Below are positions 1-7,187 of a stretch of DNA of 13,231 nucleotides, in pieces. Location: contig CAJCJE010000312.1 in the NCBI GenBank assembly GCA_903970565.1, positions 1 through 13,231 on the forward strand. Direction: 5' to 3'. The notes under the pieces were generated by a model. It did no database searches. It was not told where the DNA came from and was given only the letters and a program-made list of their open reading frames with translations. Numbering within the stretch: position 1 is the stretch's first letter; each line of letters begins with the position of its first letter. Origin of the DNA: Candidatus Melainabacteria bacterium (GTDB taxonomy: Bacteria > Actinomycetota > Actinomycetes > Mycobacteriales > Pseudonocardiaceae). A program made the translations under genes and the position numbers.

Positions 1-112
1 GTCCCTGGAGGACATCGCCAGTCCGCTGTCGGCGGTGAAGCGGGCCGCGGAGAAACTCTCCGACATCGATTCGATGGGCAAACGACCACCGTCGACTCGC
101 ACGGCCGACTGA
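1..112 (+). CDS. C-terminal fragment of an unidentified protein
   Basis: Reading from base 2, an open frame of 36 codons runs into the window from the left edge and stops at TGA 110-112. The visible tail is hydrophilic and probably helical (ending KRPPSTRTAD) with no motif I recognise, so no function is given. That this is a true gene end is supported by G/C-rich third positions and by the strong palindrome about 40 bases downstream. The gene converges on the lipoprotein gene that ends at 313. Confidence 0.6.
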   Translation, partial: SLEDIASPLSAVKRAAEKLSDIDSMGKRPPSTRTAD

Positions 113-134
113 GTTTCCTGTCCTGACATTTCCT

Positions 135-165
135 GACATCGCGGGCGAAGGACATCGCGGGCGAA
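135..165. repeat. Tandem duplication of a 15-nt unit, including part of the terminator arm
   Basis: The 15-mer GACATCGCGGGCGAA occurs at 135-149 and again at 151-165, one base apart. A shorter pair, TCCTGACAT, sits just before it at 121-129 and 131-139. The second 15-mer copy forms part of the left arm of the palindrome at 154-188, so the arm looks like a duplicated sequence. Confidence 0.75.
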
Positions 166-188
166 CCGGAATCCGGTTCGCCCGCGAT
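154..188. terminator. Bidirectional terminator-like palindrome between convergent genes
   Basis: The sequence is a nearly perfect 35-base palindrome (ATCGCGGGCGAACCGGA, one central base, then its complement). It can fold on either strand into a stem of about 15-16 base pairs with a tiny loop. It lies between the stop at 112 (+) and the stop at 313 (-), the right place for a shared terminator. No long U-tract follows, which is common for actinobacterial terminators. Confidence 0.75.
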
Positions 189-312
189 TGTCGTTGTCTC
201 CGGGGACGCCGGGATCTCCGCATGGTGCGGTGGGGTCGGGAGGATGCGGTGGATGCGGTGGATTCGGGGTGCTCGACGGGTTCTGCTCGTCGGGTTCGCG
301 GTGCCCGGCGCT

Positions 313-1005
313 TCAGCCGGTGATCTGGCGCATCAGGCGGTTGGCGTCTTCCTGGCTGAAGTCGCCGGCGATCTGCACGGTGCCGTTGGTGATCGACTGC
401 TGGATGCTCTGCGCGGACAACACGGTGTCCCGCACCACGAAGGCGAACTGCTGACCGGCGTGTGCCTCGGTCACCGTCGCGAAGGACTGCGCGTCCGACG
501 GGGTGAGCGTCATCGTGATCACCCACTGGCTGGCCGGCGGCTGGCTGCTCACGCCGATCGAGTCCAGTTGCTGCAACACCAGTAGCGGTGCGCCGACCTG
601 ATAACAGTCCACACCGTCCACGTCGTGCAGGATGGTTGGTGGAATTGCCGCGTCGTTCAATGGCAGTTGGGTGCCGCTTGCCGCCGAATTCGCCTCGGTC
701 ACCGAAGTAGTGGTCGGAACGGGGGTTCCGGTCGTGCACGGCGAGGTCGCGAACACCTGGCGCAGTTCGACCGGAACCGCGAGCGCGACCTGTCCGGCCA
801 CGGTGGCGACCGAGGTTCGGCCGCCGGCCGCCGTCGGGGTGTCGCCACTGACCGCTGCCTGACAGCCGGCCAGCAGGAAACCCGACAGCAGCAGCACAAT
901 GCCCAACAGGACGGTGCGGCCACCACCACGTCGCGCCGGGCGCCGAGTTCTTCGGCGTCCGGTCGCCGCATTCCGCGTCGGAGTGGACGCCACCGACTTA
1001 CTCAC
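313..1005 (-). CDS. Lipoprotein with a SecD P1-head-like domain
   Basis: This predicted 230-residue envelope protein starts with a very basic N-terminus, then a hydrophobic stretch (about residues 31-47) ending in the lipobox LAGC with Cys48 as the lipidation site. It is therefore probably exported and anchored to the outer face of the membrane. A Thr/Ala/Pro-rich linker follows. Residues about 158-230 resemble the head part of the SecD P1 periplasmic domain, as in FAFVVRDTVLSAQSIQQSI and QIAGDFSQEDANRLM. No SecD transmembrane segments are present, so it is not SecD itself. Cys90 and Cys134 could form a disulfide. I chose GTG at 1005 because GAGGGAG lies just upstream; an in-frame ATG at 1032, with GGGAG about 10 bases ahead, is the main alternative. 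Substrate and partner are unknown. It stands alone, convergent with the fragment at the left edge. Confidence 0.85.
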   Translation of the reverse strand: MSKSVASTPTRNAATGRRRTRRPARRGGGRTVLLGIVLLLSGFLLAGCQAAVSGDTPTAAGGRTSVATVAGQVALAVPVELRQVFATSPCTTGTPVPTTTSVTEANSAASGTQLPLNDAAIPPTILHDVDGVDCYQVGAPLLVLQQLDSIGVSSQPPASQWVITMTLTPSDAQSFATVTEAHAGQQFAFVVRDTVLSAQSIQQSITNGTVQIAGDFSQEDANRLMRQITG

Positions 1006-1239
1006 GGCGCTCCCTCGCGGAACTCGGGGCATGTGAGCACAGCTCCCGCTGTCCATTGTTCGCTCGCAAGCTCGCTCACGCGACTCCTTGCCTGTACGTC
1101 GTGAGGCGCCAAGTGTACGACCGGCCGAACTGGATCAGCCTGGAAAATGACCAATTCGAGACCCCTCGCGCCGAATGGCGGGCGCCGGGCGCCGGGCGGA
1201 CCCGATGATCATTTCGAGTGATCTGGTCAGCCGATCGGG

Positions 1240-1268
1240 TTCTTACTTTACCCACCAGTAGGTATACT
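1240..1268 (+). promoter_or_regulatory. Candidate promoter of the fadE24-fadE23 operon
   Basis: A good -10 hexamer TATACT lies at 1263-1268. Seventeen bases upstream is a weak -35-like TTCTTA (1240-1245). The predicted transcript would start near 1275, giving a leader of about 60 bases that ends in a perfect AGGAGG (1323-1328) six bases before the fadE24 ATG. Confidence 0.55.
1249..1264. promoter_or_regulatory. TetR-type operator candidate overlapping the fadE24 promoter
   Basis: TACCCACCAGTAGGTA is an imperfect palindrome in which six of eight base pairs are symmetric (TACC-AC--GT-GGTA). It fills the spacer between the putative -35 and -10 and runs into the -10 element, so a protein bound here would block RNA polymerase. 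The half-site spacing resembles operators of TetR-family repressors, which often control fatty-acid genes. The regulator is not identifiable from this window. Confidence 0.5.
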
Positions 1269-1334
1269 CTGCGGTAGATCTTTCAGGTCCGATCCGCGAG
1301 TCCGATTCCGGGCTGACACCTCAGGAGGCGTGGC

Positions 1335-2693
1335 ATGGCTGCCAGCAGCGCTGATCCAGCCGCAGGCGACCGGGCGAGCAGGGGCGGGCGCGACGCGATG
1401 GGGCTGAGCCTGTCCCTGCTCAACCGGTTGGCGGGCGCGCCCCTGCTCGACCGCCTCGGCCTGCGCAGACCAGTGCAGAAGGCGGTCTATGAGGCGACCA
1501 GGACCGGCTTCCGTACCGCGGCCGCCGCCGGCCGGTCCTTCGCCGCCGCGCGGCGTCTGGGCAAGCCGGCCCGGCCCGCCACCGCTGCCGCCGCCGACCT
1601 GTTCGACCTCACCCCGACCGAGGACCAGCGGCTGATCAGGGAAACGGTCGCCGAGTTCGCCACCGAACAACTGCGCGAGCGCGCGGCCGAGGCCGACCAG
1701 CGCTGCGCGACGCCGGACGATCTGCTGGCCAAGTCGGCCGAGCTGGGCATCACCCTGCTCGGCGTCCCCGAGGAACTCGGCGGTATCGGCACCGGCCGCT
1801 GCGCGCTGACCTCGATCCTGGTCGCCGAGGCACTGGCCGGCGGAGACCTCGGCCTCGCCGTCGCCTGCCTGGCCTCCTCCGCCGTCAGCACCGCGCTGGT
1901 GCTCTGGGGCGACGCCGACGCGCAGGCCAGCTACCTGCCGTCGTTCGTCGGCGAGGACGTCCCGGCCGCCGCGCTGGCGATCCTCGAACCGCGGCCGCTG
2001 TTCGACCCGTTCGAACTGCGTACCGTCGCCCGCCGAGGCTCCGGCGGTTTCGTCCTCGACGGCGTCAAGTCGCTGGTGCCGCGCGCCGCGCAGGCCGAAC
2101 TGTTCGTGGTCGCCGCCGAACTGGAGGGCCGTGGCCCCGCCCTGTTCGTGGTCGAGTCGGGCAGCGCCGGACTGAGCGTGGTCGCCGAACCCGCGATGGG
2201 ACTGCGCGCGGCCGGCATGGGCCGCCTGGAACTGGCCAAGGTGCACGTACCCGACACCGCGCTGCTGGGGGAGGGGAGCACGCAGACCTACACCGAGTGC
2301 GTCCGGCTGTCCCGGTTGGCCTGGTGCGGCCTGGCCGTCGGCACCGCGCAGGCCGTCCTCGACTACGTGATCCCCTACGTCAACGACCGGGTCGCGTTCG
2401 GTGAGCCGGTCAGTCACCGGCAGGGCGTCGCGTTCAAGATCGCCGACATCGCCATCGAGCTGGAGGGGATGCGGCTGGCGACCTACCGCGCCGCGGCGCG
2501 CGCCGACGCCGGCAAGCCCTTCGCCCGTGAGGTCGCGCTGGCCCACCGGCTGTGTGTCGACAAGGGCATGGCGATCGGCAGCGACGGGGTGCAACTGCTC
2601 GGCGGCCACGGCTACGTCAAGGAGCACCCGGTCGAGCGCTGGTACCGCGATCTGCGGTCGATCGGCATCGCCGAAGGCATTGTCCTGGTCTGA
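1335..2693 (+). CDS. fadE24: Acyl-CoA dehydrogenase, FadE24-like subunit
   Basis: This 452-residue flavoprotein-family subunit is predicted to act in acyl-CoA alpha,beta-dehydrogenation (beta-oxidation), in the cytoplasm. An N-terminal extension of about 90 residues, rich in Ala and Arg, precedes the acyl-CoA dehydrogenase N domain (from about TPTEDQRLI, residues 93-101). The C-terminal domain shows DRVAFGEPVSHRQGVAFKIA (351-370) and LLGGHGYVKEHPVERWYRDL (421-440). Glu447, in IAEG, sits where the family's catalytic Glu lies, and the protein ends five residues later. The usual flavin motif (TEPxxGSD) is degenerate here: AILEPRPLFDPFE (215-227). The start is fixed by AGGAGG at 1323-1328. It lies 34 bases ahead of fadE23, and length and order match mycobacterial fadE24-fadE23 as I remember them. 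I infer a heteromeric enzyme with FadE23; the physiological acyl-CoA is unknown. Confidence 0.88.
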   Translation: MAASSADPAAGDRASRGGRDAMGLSLSLLNRLAGAPLLDRLGLRRPVQKAVYEATRTGFRTAAAAGRSFAAARRLGKPARPATAAAADLFDLTPTEDQRLIRETVAEFATEQLRERAAEADQRCATPDDLLAKSAELGITLLGVPEELGGIGTGRCALTSILVAEALAGGDLGLAVACLASSAVSTALVLWGDADAQASYLPSFVGEDVPAAALAILEPRPLFDPFELRTVARRGSGGFVLDGVKSLVPRAAQAELFVVAAELEGRGPALFVVESGSAGLSVVAEPAMGLRAAGMGRLELAKVHVPDTALLGEGSTQTYTECVRLSRLAWCGLAVGTAQAVLDYVIPYVNDRVAFGEPVSHRQGVAFKIADIAIELEGMRLATYRAAARADAGKPFAREVALAHRLCVDKGMAIGSDGVQLLGGHGYVKEHPVERWYRDLRSIGIAEGIVLV

Positions 2694-2727
2694 TGGCCCT
2701 GGTCCGGTTCTGGATGGAGCACACCCG

Positions 2728-3936
2728 ATGATCAATCTCGAGGTTCCCGGGAAGCTGGGTGTCCTGGTCAGCCAGGCACGCCAGTCGGCGGCGGAGATCT
2801 TCCGGCCGAACTCCCGCAAGTACGACCAGGCCGAGCACACCTACCCGGTCGAGCTGGATGTGCTCGCCGCGCTGATCGACGGCCTGAACGCCTCCGGTGC
2901 GGGCGGCGCCGGAGCCAGCGGCGTGCGCCGGGACAAGGACGGCGACAAGACCAAGATCCGCAACGGCGCCAACCTGGCCACCGTGCTGGGCACCATCGAG
3001 ATGTGCTGGGGCGACGTGGGCCTGTTGCTGTCCATGCCGCGCCAGGGCCTCGGCAACGCGGCCATCGCCTCGGTGGCCAACGACGAGCAGTTGCAGCGCT
3101 TCGCCGGCAAGTGGGCGGCGATGGCCATCACCGAACCGGACTGCGGCTCGGACTCCGCCGCGATCCGCACCACCGCCGTGCTCGACGGCGAGGACTACGT
3201 GCTCAACGGCGAGAAGATCTACGTCACCTCGGGTGAACGAGCCGACGCCGTCGTGGTCTGGGCGACGCTGGACCGGGCCAGGGGCCGGGCCGCGATCAAG
3301 TCCTTCGTGGTGGAGAAGGGCACGCCCGGTTTCGAGCTGGTGCGGCTGGAGCACAAGCTCGGCATCCGCGCCTCGGACACCGCGCACTTCCGGCTGGAGA
3401 ACGTCCGGGTGCCGAAGGCGAACCTGCTCGGCGATCCGGAGATCAACGTCGAGCGCGGCTTCGCCGGCGTGATGCAGACCTTCGACAACACCCGCCCGCT
3501 GGTCGCCGCGATGGCCGTCGGCGTGGCCAAGGCCGCGCTGGAGGAAACCGCGCGGCTGCTCTCCGAGGCCGGTATCGAGATCGACTACGACCGCGTCGGC
3601 CCCCGCGCGCCCGCCGTCGTGTCGACCTATCTCGCGCTGGAGGCCGACTACGAGGCGGCGTATCTGCTCACTCTGGAAGCGGCCTGGATGGCGGACAACT
3701 CGCGGCCCAATTCCCTACAGGCCTCGATGGCGAAGGCCAAAGCCGGCCGCAGCGCGACGGAGATCGCGCTGCGCTGCGTGGAACTCGCCGGCAGCCTCGG
3801 CTACTCGGAGAACTCGCTGCTGGAGAAATGGGCGCGGGACGCGAAGATTCTGGATATCTTCGAAGGCACCCAACAGATTCAGCAACTTATCGTGGCCCGA
3901 CGCCTGCTCGGCAAGTCCTCCGCCGAACTCAAGTGA
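2728..3936 (+). CDS. fadE23: Acyl-CoA dehydrogenase, FadE23-like subunit
   Basis: This 402-residue cytoplasmic FAD-dependent acyl-CoA dehydrogenase introduces the alpha,beta double bond in an acyl-CoA and passes electrons to electron-transfer flavoprotein. All family hallmarks are intact: the flavin/substrate motif AMAITEPDCGSDS (131-143), NGEKIYVTSG (160-169), and the C-terminal LDIFEGTQQIQQ with catalytic Glu379. The C-terminus, VARRLLGKSSAELK, is nearly identical to what I recall of mycobacterial FadE23, which supports the symbol. The ATG at 2728 is chosen because GGAG (2716-2719) lies eight bases upstream and the N-terminus MINLEVP matches the family. It follows fadE24 by 34 bases with no terminator between, so both share the promoter at about 1240-1268. 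In M. tuberculosis this pair is known as isoniazid-inducible; whether that holds here is untested. Confidence 0.92.
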   Translation: MINLEVPGKLGVLVSQARQSAAEIFRPNSRKYDQAEHTYPVELDVLAALIDGLNASGAGGAGASGVRRDKDGDKTKIRNGANLATVLGTIEMCWGDVGLLLSMPRQGLGNAAIASVANDEQLQRFAGKWAAMAITEPDCGSDSAAIRTTAVLDGEDYVLNGEKIYVTSGERADAVVVWATLDRARGRAAIKSFVVEKGTPGFELVRLEHKLGIRASDTAHFRLENVRVPKANLLGDPEINVERGFAGVMQTFDNTRPLVAAMAVGVAKAALEETARLLSEAGIEIDYDRVGPRAPAVVSTYLALEADYEAAYLLTLEAAWMADNSRPNSLQASMAKAKAGRSATEIALRCVELAGSLGYSENSLLEKWARDAKILDIFEGTQQIQQLIVARRLLGKSSAELK

Positions 3937-4075
3937 CCGCGCCGCCTGTGAAAAACTGAAATTCAACCTGACCGGGATTCGGGAATTCCTGGCTTTTCCG
4001 GGATCGCGCACGGGTACCGGTCTGTCCTGTTGAGACGCTGTCGCCGAGCCGGCCTGGTGGCCGCCGCTCACGACC

Positions 4076-4112
4076 TGCGGCAACTCGCCGACGCCCGGTC
4101 GGAGTTGTCGCA
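4076..4112. terminator. Hairpin between convergent genes
   Basis: TGCGGCAACTC and GAGTTGTCGCA pair with one mismatch, and an inner CCGAC/GTCGG extends the stem with one bulged G. The hairpin lies between the fadE23 stop (3936) and the stop of the - strand gene (4118), only five bases from the latter. It is best placed to terminate the - strand gene and could also stop fadE readthrough. There is no U-tract. Confidence 0.5.
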
Positions 4113-4117
4113 GGTAC

Positions 4118-4495
4118 TCACAGGTGCGGCAGGGGATCGGGCGGTAGGCAGTTTTCCTGGCTGATCTCGGCATCGGCGGCCCGGATGACCGGTACGTACT
4201 CCTCGTCGGTCTCCATCACCAGGCCGCCGATGGCGAAGGTCGGCGAGATCGAGGTGTCCACCGGGCCGAGCTGGATGCTGCGCGGGTACCGCGCGTGCAC
4301 CGAGGTGGGCTTGCGACTGAACCAGCCGCAGCCGAGCACGGTGACCTGGGTGTCGGTGACCGCGACCACGAACGGAGCCGTCCCGAAGGCACCACGACCA
4401 CCGGCAGCGGACATCGCCGGGAACAGGTAGTGGATTTCCGTGCCAGGAGGCAGGAACGCCCGAGCGCGCATCCGGACGGCCGAGGACAACGGCAT
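4118..4495 (-). CDS. Small PH-domain-like conserved hypothetical protein
   Basis: This 125-residue protein has no signal peptide or clear membrane segment. It opens with MPLSSAVRMRARAFLPPGTE, followed by alternating strands such as FVVAVTDTQVTVLGCGWF and RYPRSIQLGPVD. This pattern resembles small bacterial pleckstrin-homology-like domains, in which a protein starts with 'PGE/PGT' and reads 'vavTdrRv'. The tail is acidic and Pro-rich (ending LPPDPLPHL). I chose ATG 4495 because a TAGGTAGG element sits six bases ahead of it and the sequence before it (to ATG 4654) is Arg-rich and looks non-coding. The gene is convergent with fadE23 and not in an operon. Function unknown; the fold assignment is a guess from pattern only. 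Confidence 0.7.
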   Translation of the reverse strand: MPLSSAVRMRARAFLPPGTEIHYLFPAMSAAGGRGAFGTAPFVVAVTDTQVTVLGCGWFSRKPTSVHARYPRSIQLGPVDTSISPTFAIGGLVMETDEEYVPVIRAADAEISQENCLPPDPLPHL

Positions 4496-4654
4496 ACGGC
4501 GCCTACCTAAGTGAAGTTCGACGGAACAGCGGGCACTGCGGGGTACCGGCCGGCGGCTCGCGCGTCGCCGAAATCCGATCAACCCCACCATATTCTTGCA
4601 GTGTGACCGCTGTGGCTTGAGTTCACAAGGTTCTTGGCGTGTCATCGTCGTCAA

Positions 4655-4666
4655 TGTCGGCCGACA
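4655..4666. repeat. Perfect 12-bp palindrome
   Basis: TGTCGGCCGACA is self-complementary. It lies about 160 bases upstream of the hypothetical gene that starts at 4495 (-). It could be an operator half of a larger site, or chance in GC-rich DNA. Confidence 0.5.
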
Positions 4667-4753
4667 CTGCCCTCGATGTCAGTCGATGCGTTGGGACAGC
4701 TGGTAGATCTACGGATGTGACCTTGATCGAGTCATGCTCGAACAAGTCGTGTC

Positions 4754-4767
4754 GGCTCGAACGAGCC
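4754..4767. repeat. Inverted repeat GGCTCG-AA-CGAGCC
   Basis: Two 6-base arms are perfectly complementary and separated by two bases. A related half-site, GCTCGAAC, occurs about 20 bases upstream near 4737-4744, giving a direct-repeat pair. The arrangement suggests a protein-binding site rather than a transcript hairpin, because the loop is too short. Confidence 0.45.
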
Positions 4768-4775
4768 ATCGATGA

Positions 4776-4796
4776 CGATCATCATGACGATGATCG
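4776..4796. repeat. Inverted repeat CGATCATC-N5-GATGATCG
   Basis: Eight-base arms are perfectly complementary around the spacer ATGAC. The site lies in a 30-base patch made almost entirely of GATGA/TCATC words (about 4768-4798). It could be an operator or a short hairpin; no adjacent gene start makes its target obvious. Confidence 0.5.
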
Positions 4797-5155
4797 GTAG
4801 TCGGCCGCGTGCTGCCGGTCACCAATAGGTGCCGCGCACCGAGATCCGTTGATGATCAGGTGAACGACCCGCGCGCCAATCTGGCGAATTTTCTGACGGA
4901 ATGAAGGCGTCCGCTTGCTGTGCGCATTAGCTCAGGACTTCTCGACGGTGTGCCGGCCCGAGACCGAGCCCAAGGTCCAGATCGAGCGGTCGAGCGATCG
5001 AGGAAGGCGGACGACACCGCTGACCGGCGGCGCGGTGATGATCGCGTGGCGGTGATCACAACGCGGACGGCCGCGACCTGGGTACCGCAAGTACGTGTTC
5101 CCGCACCTGCTGTTGTTCCGTCCGCGGTCGCGGCCGATGCTGATCGGTGGTTCTT

Positions 5156-5359
5156 CTACAGTTCCAGCGCGATTTCCGCCGCGCACGCGGCGCGACACGG
5201 CCAGTGCTGGCCACAGGAACCGCACTCGGTGCCTGAGCACTGGTGACTGCCGAGGATCTGTACCGCGGTCTGCCGGTAGTGATCCAGCAGACCGACCCAG
5301 ATCTCGGGGGAGGTGACCGTCGAATCTACGACGGTACTGGTTTCGCCGGGTTGCGACAT
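5156..5359 (-). CDS. Small cysteine-rich protein
   Basis: This 67-residue protein starts at MSQPGETSTVV, contains an amphipathic segment around WVGLLDHYRQTAVQIL, and ends in a Cys cluster: CSGTECGSCGQHWPCRAAC. The spacing C-x4-C-x2-C-x5-C-x3-C suggests a small zinc-ribbon or metal-binding knuckle. Similar 'CG..WPC' tails occur in short actinobacterial proteins near DNA-binding regulators, but I cannot name the family. No signal peptide is present, so it is probably cytoplasmic. I chose ATG 5359, which has GAGG three bases upstream; the same frame stays open to GTG 5518, giving 120 residues, but that extension has weaker third-position bias and no ribosome site. It stands alone between gene-poor stretches. 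Confidence 0.65.
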   Translation of the reverse strand: MSQPGETSTVVDSTVTSPEIWVGLLDHYRQTAVQILGSHQCSGTECGSCGQHWPCRAACAAEIALEL

Positions 5360-5793
5360 TGCCCTCACGGCCTTCCAGCTGTCGGCTGGCGTACCTGGCT
5401 CGCCGACGGCGGGACCGTCTGAGCGGGTCGGGTGTCCAGTTCGTACTTCTCGGAGTTTGTTGCGTTGGGCGACGATGTCCCGCGCTCGGTGTGACGCCGT
5501 CGATGTTGTCATCTTCACATGAGACGCGGCCGATGCCTGGTCGGTTCACTAAGGTTTGGACCATTATTTTTGACAATGCCAGGTTGGAAGTAGTCGTCAA
5601 CGTCCGACCACAAGGTAATCCGTCCCACAGCCGACGGCGGATTGCCCGGTCCGCGAGGCAAAGCCCGGCGTGTCGAAGCGCGCAGAGACCAGGTCGGGGT
5701 GCCGGTCGGACCGACACGGCCCGGTCCTGTTCACGTTCGGTCGACTACCGACTGGCTGGGCGTGATCGGGCCAATACGTGGCCGTGGGCCGGC
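5360..5793. other. Gene-poor stretch with an AT-rich promoter-like patch
   Basis: No well-supported gene is present apart from a possible N-terminal extension of the Cys-rich protein (to 5518). An unusually AT-rich patch at about 5549-5576 contains, on the - strand, TTGTCA (5576-5571) followed by AAAATAATGG. This could be the -35 region of a promoter reading towards the Cys-rich gene, although no good -10 follows. Near 5788-5808, GCCGGC inverted copies flank the P450 stop codon and may form a weak hairpin. Confidence 0.4.
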
Positions 5794-7137
5794 TCAGGAG
5801 CGGCCGGCACGTGGCCGGACCATGATGCGCGCCCCGCCGGCCGGAACCTGGGTGATGTTGCGGGCCTTGGTCGATTCCGGCCGGGGATTCTCCGCACGCA
5901 GGTCGAAACGGGTCAGGATCGCGCGCAGCACCACGATCGCCTCCATCTGCGCGAAACCGGCGCCGAGACACCGTCGCACGCCGCCCCCGAAGGGAATCCA
6001 GGTGTTCGCGGCGGGCTGGCCGGCCAGGAACCGCTCCGGACGGAACTCCTTCGGGTGAATGTGGTTGCGCTCGTCGGCCTGCACCAGTCCGATGCCCGGC
6101 AGCACGGTGACCCCGGCCGGCAGCTGGTAGCCGCCGACCTCGACCGGTGCGGTCAGCCGGCGCGCCACCTCGTAGATGACCGGGTGCAGGCGCAGCGATT
6201 CCTTCACCACCGCGGTCAGGTACTCATCGTCGCCCTCGTCGGCGGCACGCTGGGCGGCGCGCAGTTGGGCGGGATCGCGGGCCAGGTCGTGGCAGGCCCA
6301 GGCCAGCGTGGTCGCGGTTGTCTCGTGCCCGGCCAGCAGCAGGGTGACCAACTGGTCGCGCAACTCGGCGTCGGTGAGCGCGTCGGCGCCCTCCTCCGCG
6401 CCGACGCGCAGCAGCCGGGAGAGCACGTCGCCGCGGTCGGCGAGATCGGTCGCGCCGCGCCGCTGGGCGATCTCGGCGTAGAGCAGTCGGTCCAGTTCCT
6501 CCTGGACCGCCAGGTACTTGCGCCAGGGTCCGAAACCCTGCAACTTCGGATAGAACCAGCCGAGCAGGACGAGCGGGCCGATGTCCACCACCCGGCGCAC
6601 CAGCGGTCGCATCGCGGCCAGTCGTGTCTCGTCGGTGACGCCGAAGACCACCTGGAGGATCACTTCGAGGGTCAGCGCGTGCATCCGGTCGTGGCTGGCG
6701 AAGGGCCGCCCGCTCGGCCAGCGGTCGACCTCGGCCTCGGCCAGGTCGGCGACCACCTGCTGGTAGCCGCGCAGCGCCGCGCCGTGGAAGGCCGGCATCA
6801 GCAGTCGCCGGACCCGAACGTGGGTGTCCTCGTCGACCAGCAGCACCGAGTGCTGGCCCATGATCGGGCCGAGGATGACGTTGCCCTCGCCGGCGTGGAA
6901 CACCGAGGCCGGGCCGGTGAAGACGGTTCTGATGTCCGCCGGCCGGGCGAGCACGATCAGCCGGCGGTTCCTCGGCGCCATCCGGACGGTGAAGATGTCG
7001 CCGTAGCGCCGTCGCAGCAAGGGCAGCAGCCTCGGCCGGTACTGGCCGAACAACAGGGTCTGCACCACGACCGGCCAGGTCGGTCCGGGTGGGAGCGCGG
7101 CATCGACCGTCTTGGGCAAGGTCGGTGTCGTCACCAT
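5794..7137 (-). CDS. Cytochrome P450, CYP135-like
   Basis: This 447-residue soluble heme monooxygenase inserts one oxygen atom from O2 into an organic substrate, using electrons from a separate ferredoxin and reductase. All P450 signatures are visible: the proline-rich start LPPGPTWP (15-22), the I-helix AGHETT (269-274), the ExxR motif in KESLR (Glu313, Arg316), the FRPERF meander (365-370), and the heme loop FGGGVRRCLG with ligand Cys390. The SVFHAGEGN segment and overall length resemble mycobacterial CYP135 proteins as I recall them, so family CYP135 is likely; the substrate is unknown. The ATG at 7137 is preceded by GGAGG six bases away. No redox partner gene is adjacent. It is divergent from a TetR gene, with a shared inverted repeat at 7174-7187, so TetR repression is likely. 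Confidence 0.94.
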   Translation of the reverse strand: MVTTPTLPKTVDAALPPGPTWPVVVQTLLFGQYRPRLLPLLRRRYGDIFTVRMAPRNRRLIVLARPADIRTVFTGPASVFHAGEGNVILGPIMGQHSVLLVDEDTHVRVRRLLMPAFHGAALRGYQQVVADLAEAEVDRWPSGRPFASHDRMHALTLEVILQVVFGVTDETRLAAMRPLVRRVVDIGPLVLLGWFYPKLQGFGPWRKYLAVQEELDRLLYAEIAQRRGATDLADRGDVLSRLLRVGAEEGADALTDAELRDQLVTLLLAGHETTATTLAWACHDLARDPAQLRAAQRAADEGDDEYLTAVVKESLRLHPVIYEVARRLTAPVEVGGYQLPAGVTVLPGIGLVQADERNHIHPKEFRPERFLAGQPAANTWIPFGGGVRRCLGAGFAQMEAIVVLRAILTRFDLRAENPRPESTKARNITQVPAGGARIMVRPRAGRS

Positions 7138-7173
7138 GATCCGCCTCCGCGACGCTGGCTGTTACCGCGATTC

Positions 7174-7187
7174 TATACGCTTGTATA
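7174..7187. promoter_or_regulatory. Operator candidate between P450 and TetR genes
   Basis: TATAC-GCTT-GTATA is a perfect inverted repeat with 5-base arms, set in an AT-rich patch within an otherwise GC-rich region. It lies 37 bases from the P450 start and 35 from the TetR start. On the - strand TATAGA (7177-7172) and on the + strand the TGTATATAT run can serve as -10 elements, so the repeat overlaps both presumed promoters. TetR regulators usually bind such sites in their own divergent intergenic region. Confidence 0.65.

Larger units (their letters stand above)
1006..1334. other. Divergent intergenic region
   Basis: These 329 bases separate the start of the lipoprotein gene (-) from fadE24 (+). 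The fadE24 side holds a clear -10 element and a palindromic operator candidate (separate entries). The middle has GGGCGCC repeats around 1180-1198. The lipoprotein side has short GCTCGC repeats around 1070. I could not fix a convincing promoter for the lipoprotein gene, and no coding sequence is seen. Confidence 0.6.
4496..5155. other. Gene-poor intergenic region with several palindromes
   Basis: No convincing gene is seen on either strand over 660 bases; the open frames present are shadows or have poor codon bias. G+C is lower than in the surroundings in parts (4580-4810, 4880-4930). The region holds three palindromic elements (listed separately) and presumably the promoter of the - strand gene ending at 4118. 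Confidence 0.55.

Noticed and set aside
1248..2840. A 530-codon open frame on the - strand
   Set aside because: It is antisense to fadE24 and has typical shadow composition from GC-rich DNA.
4856..5246. Short open frames on both strands in the gene-poor region
   Set aside because: They have no ribosome sites, poor third-position bias and mutually overlapping Arg-rich products.
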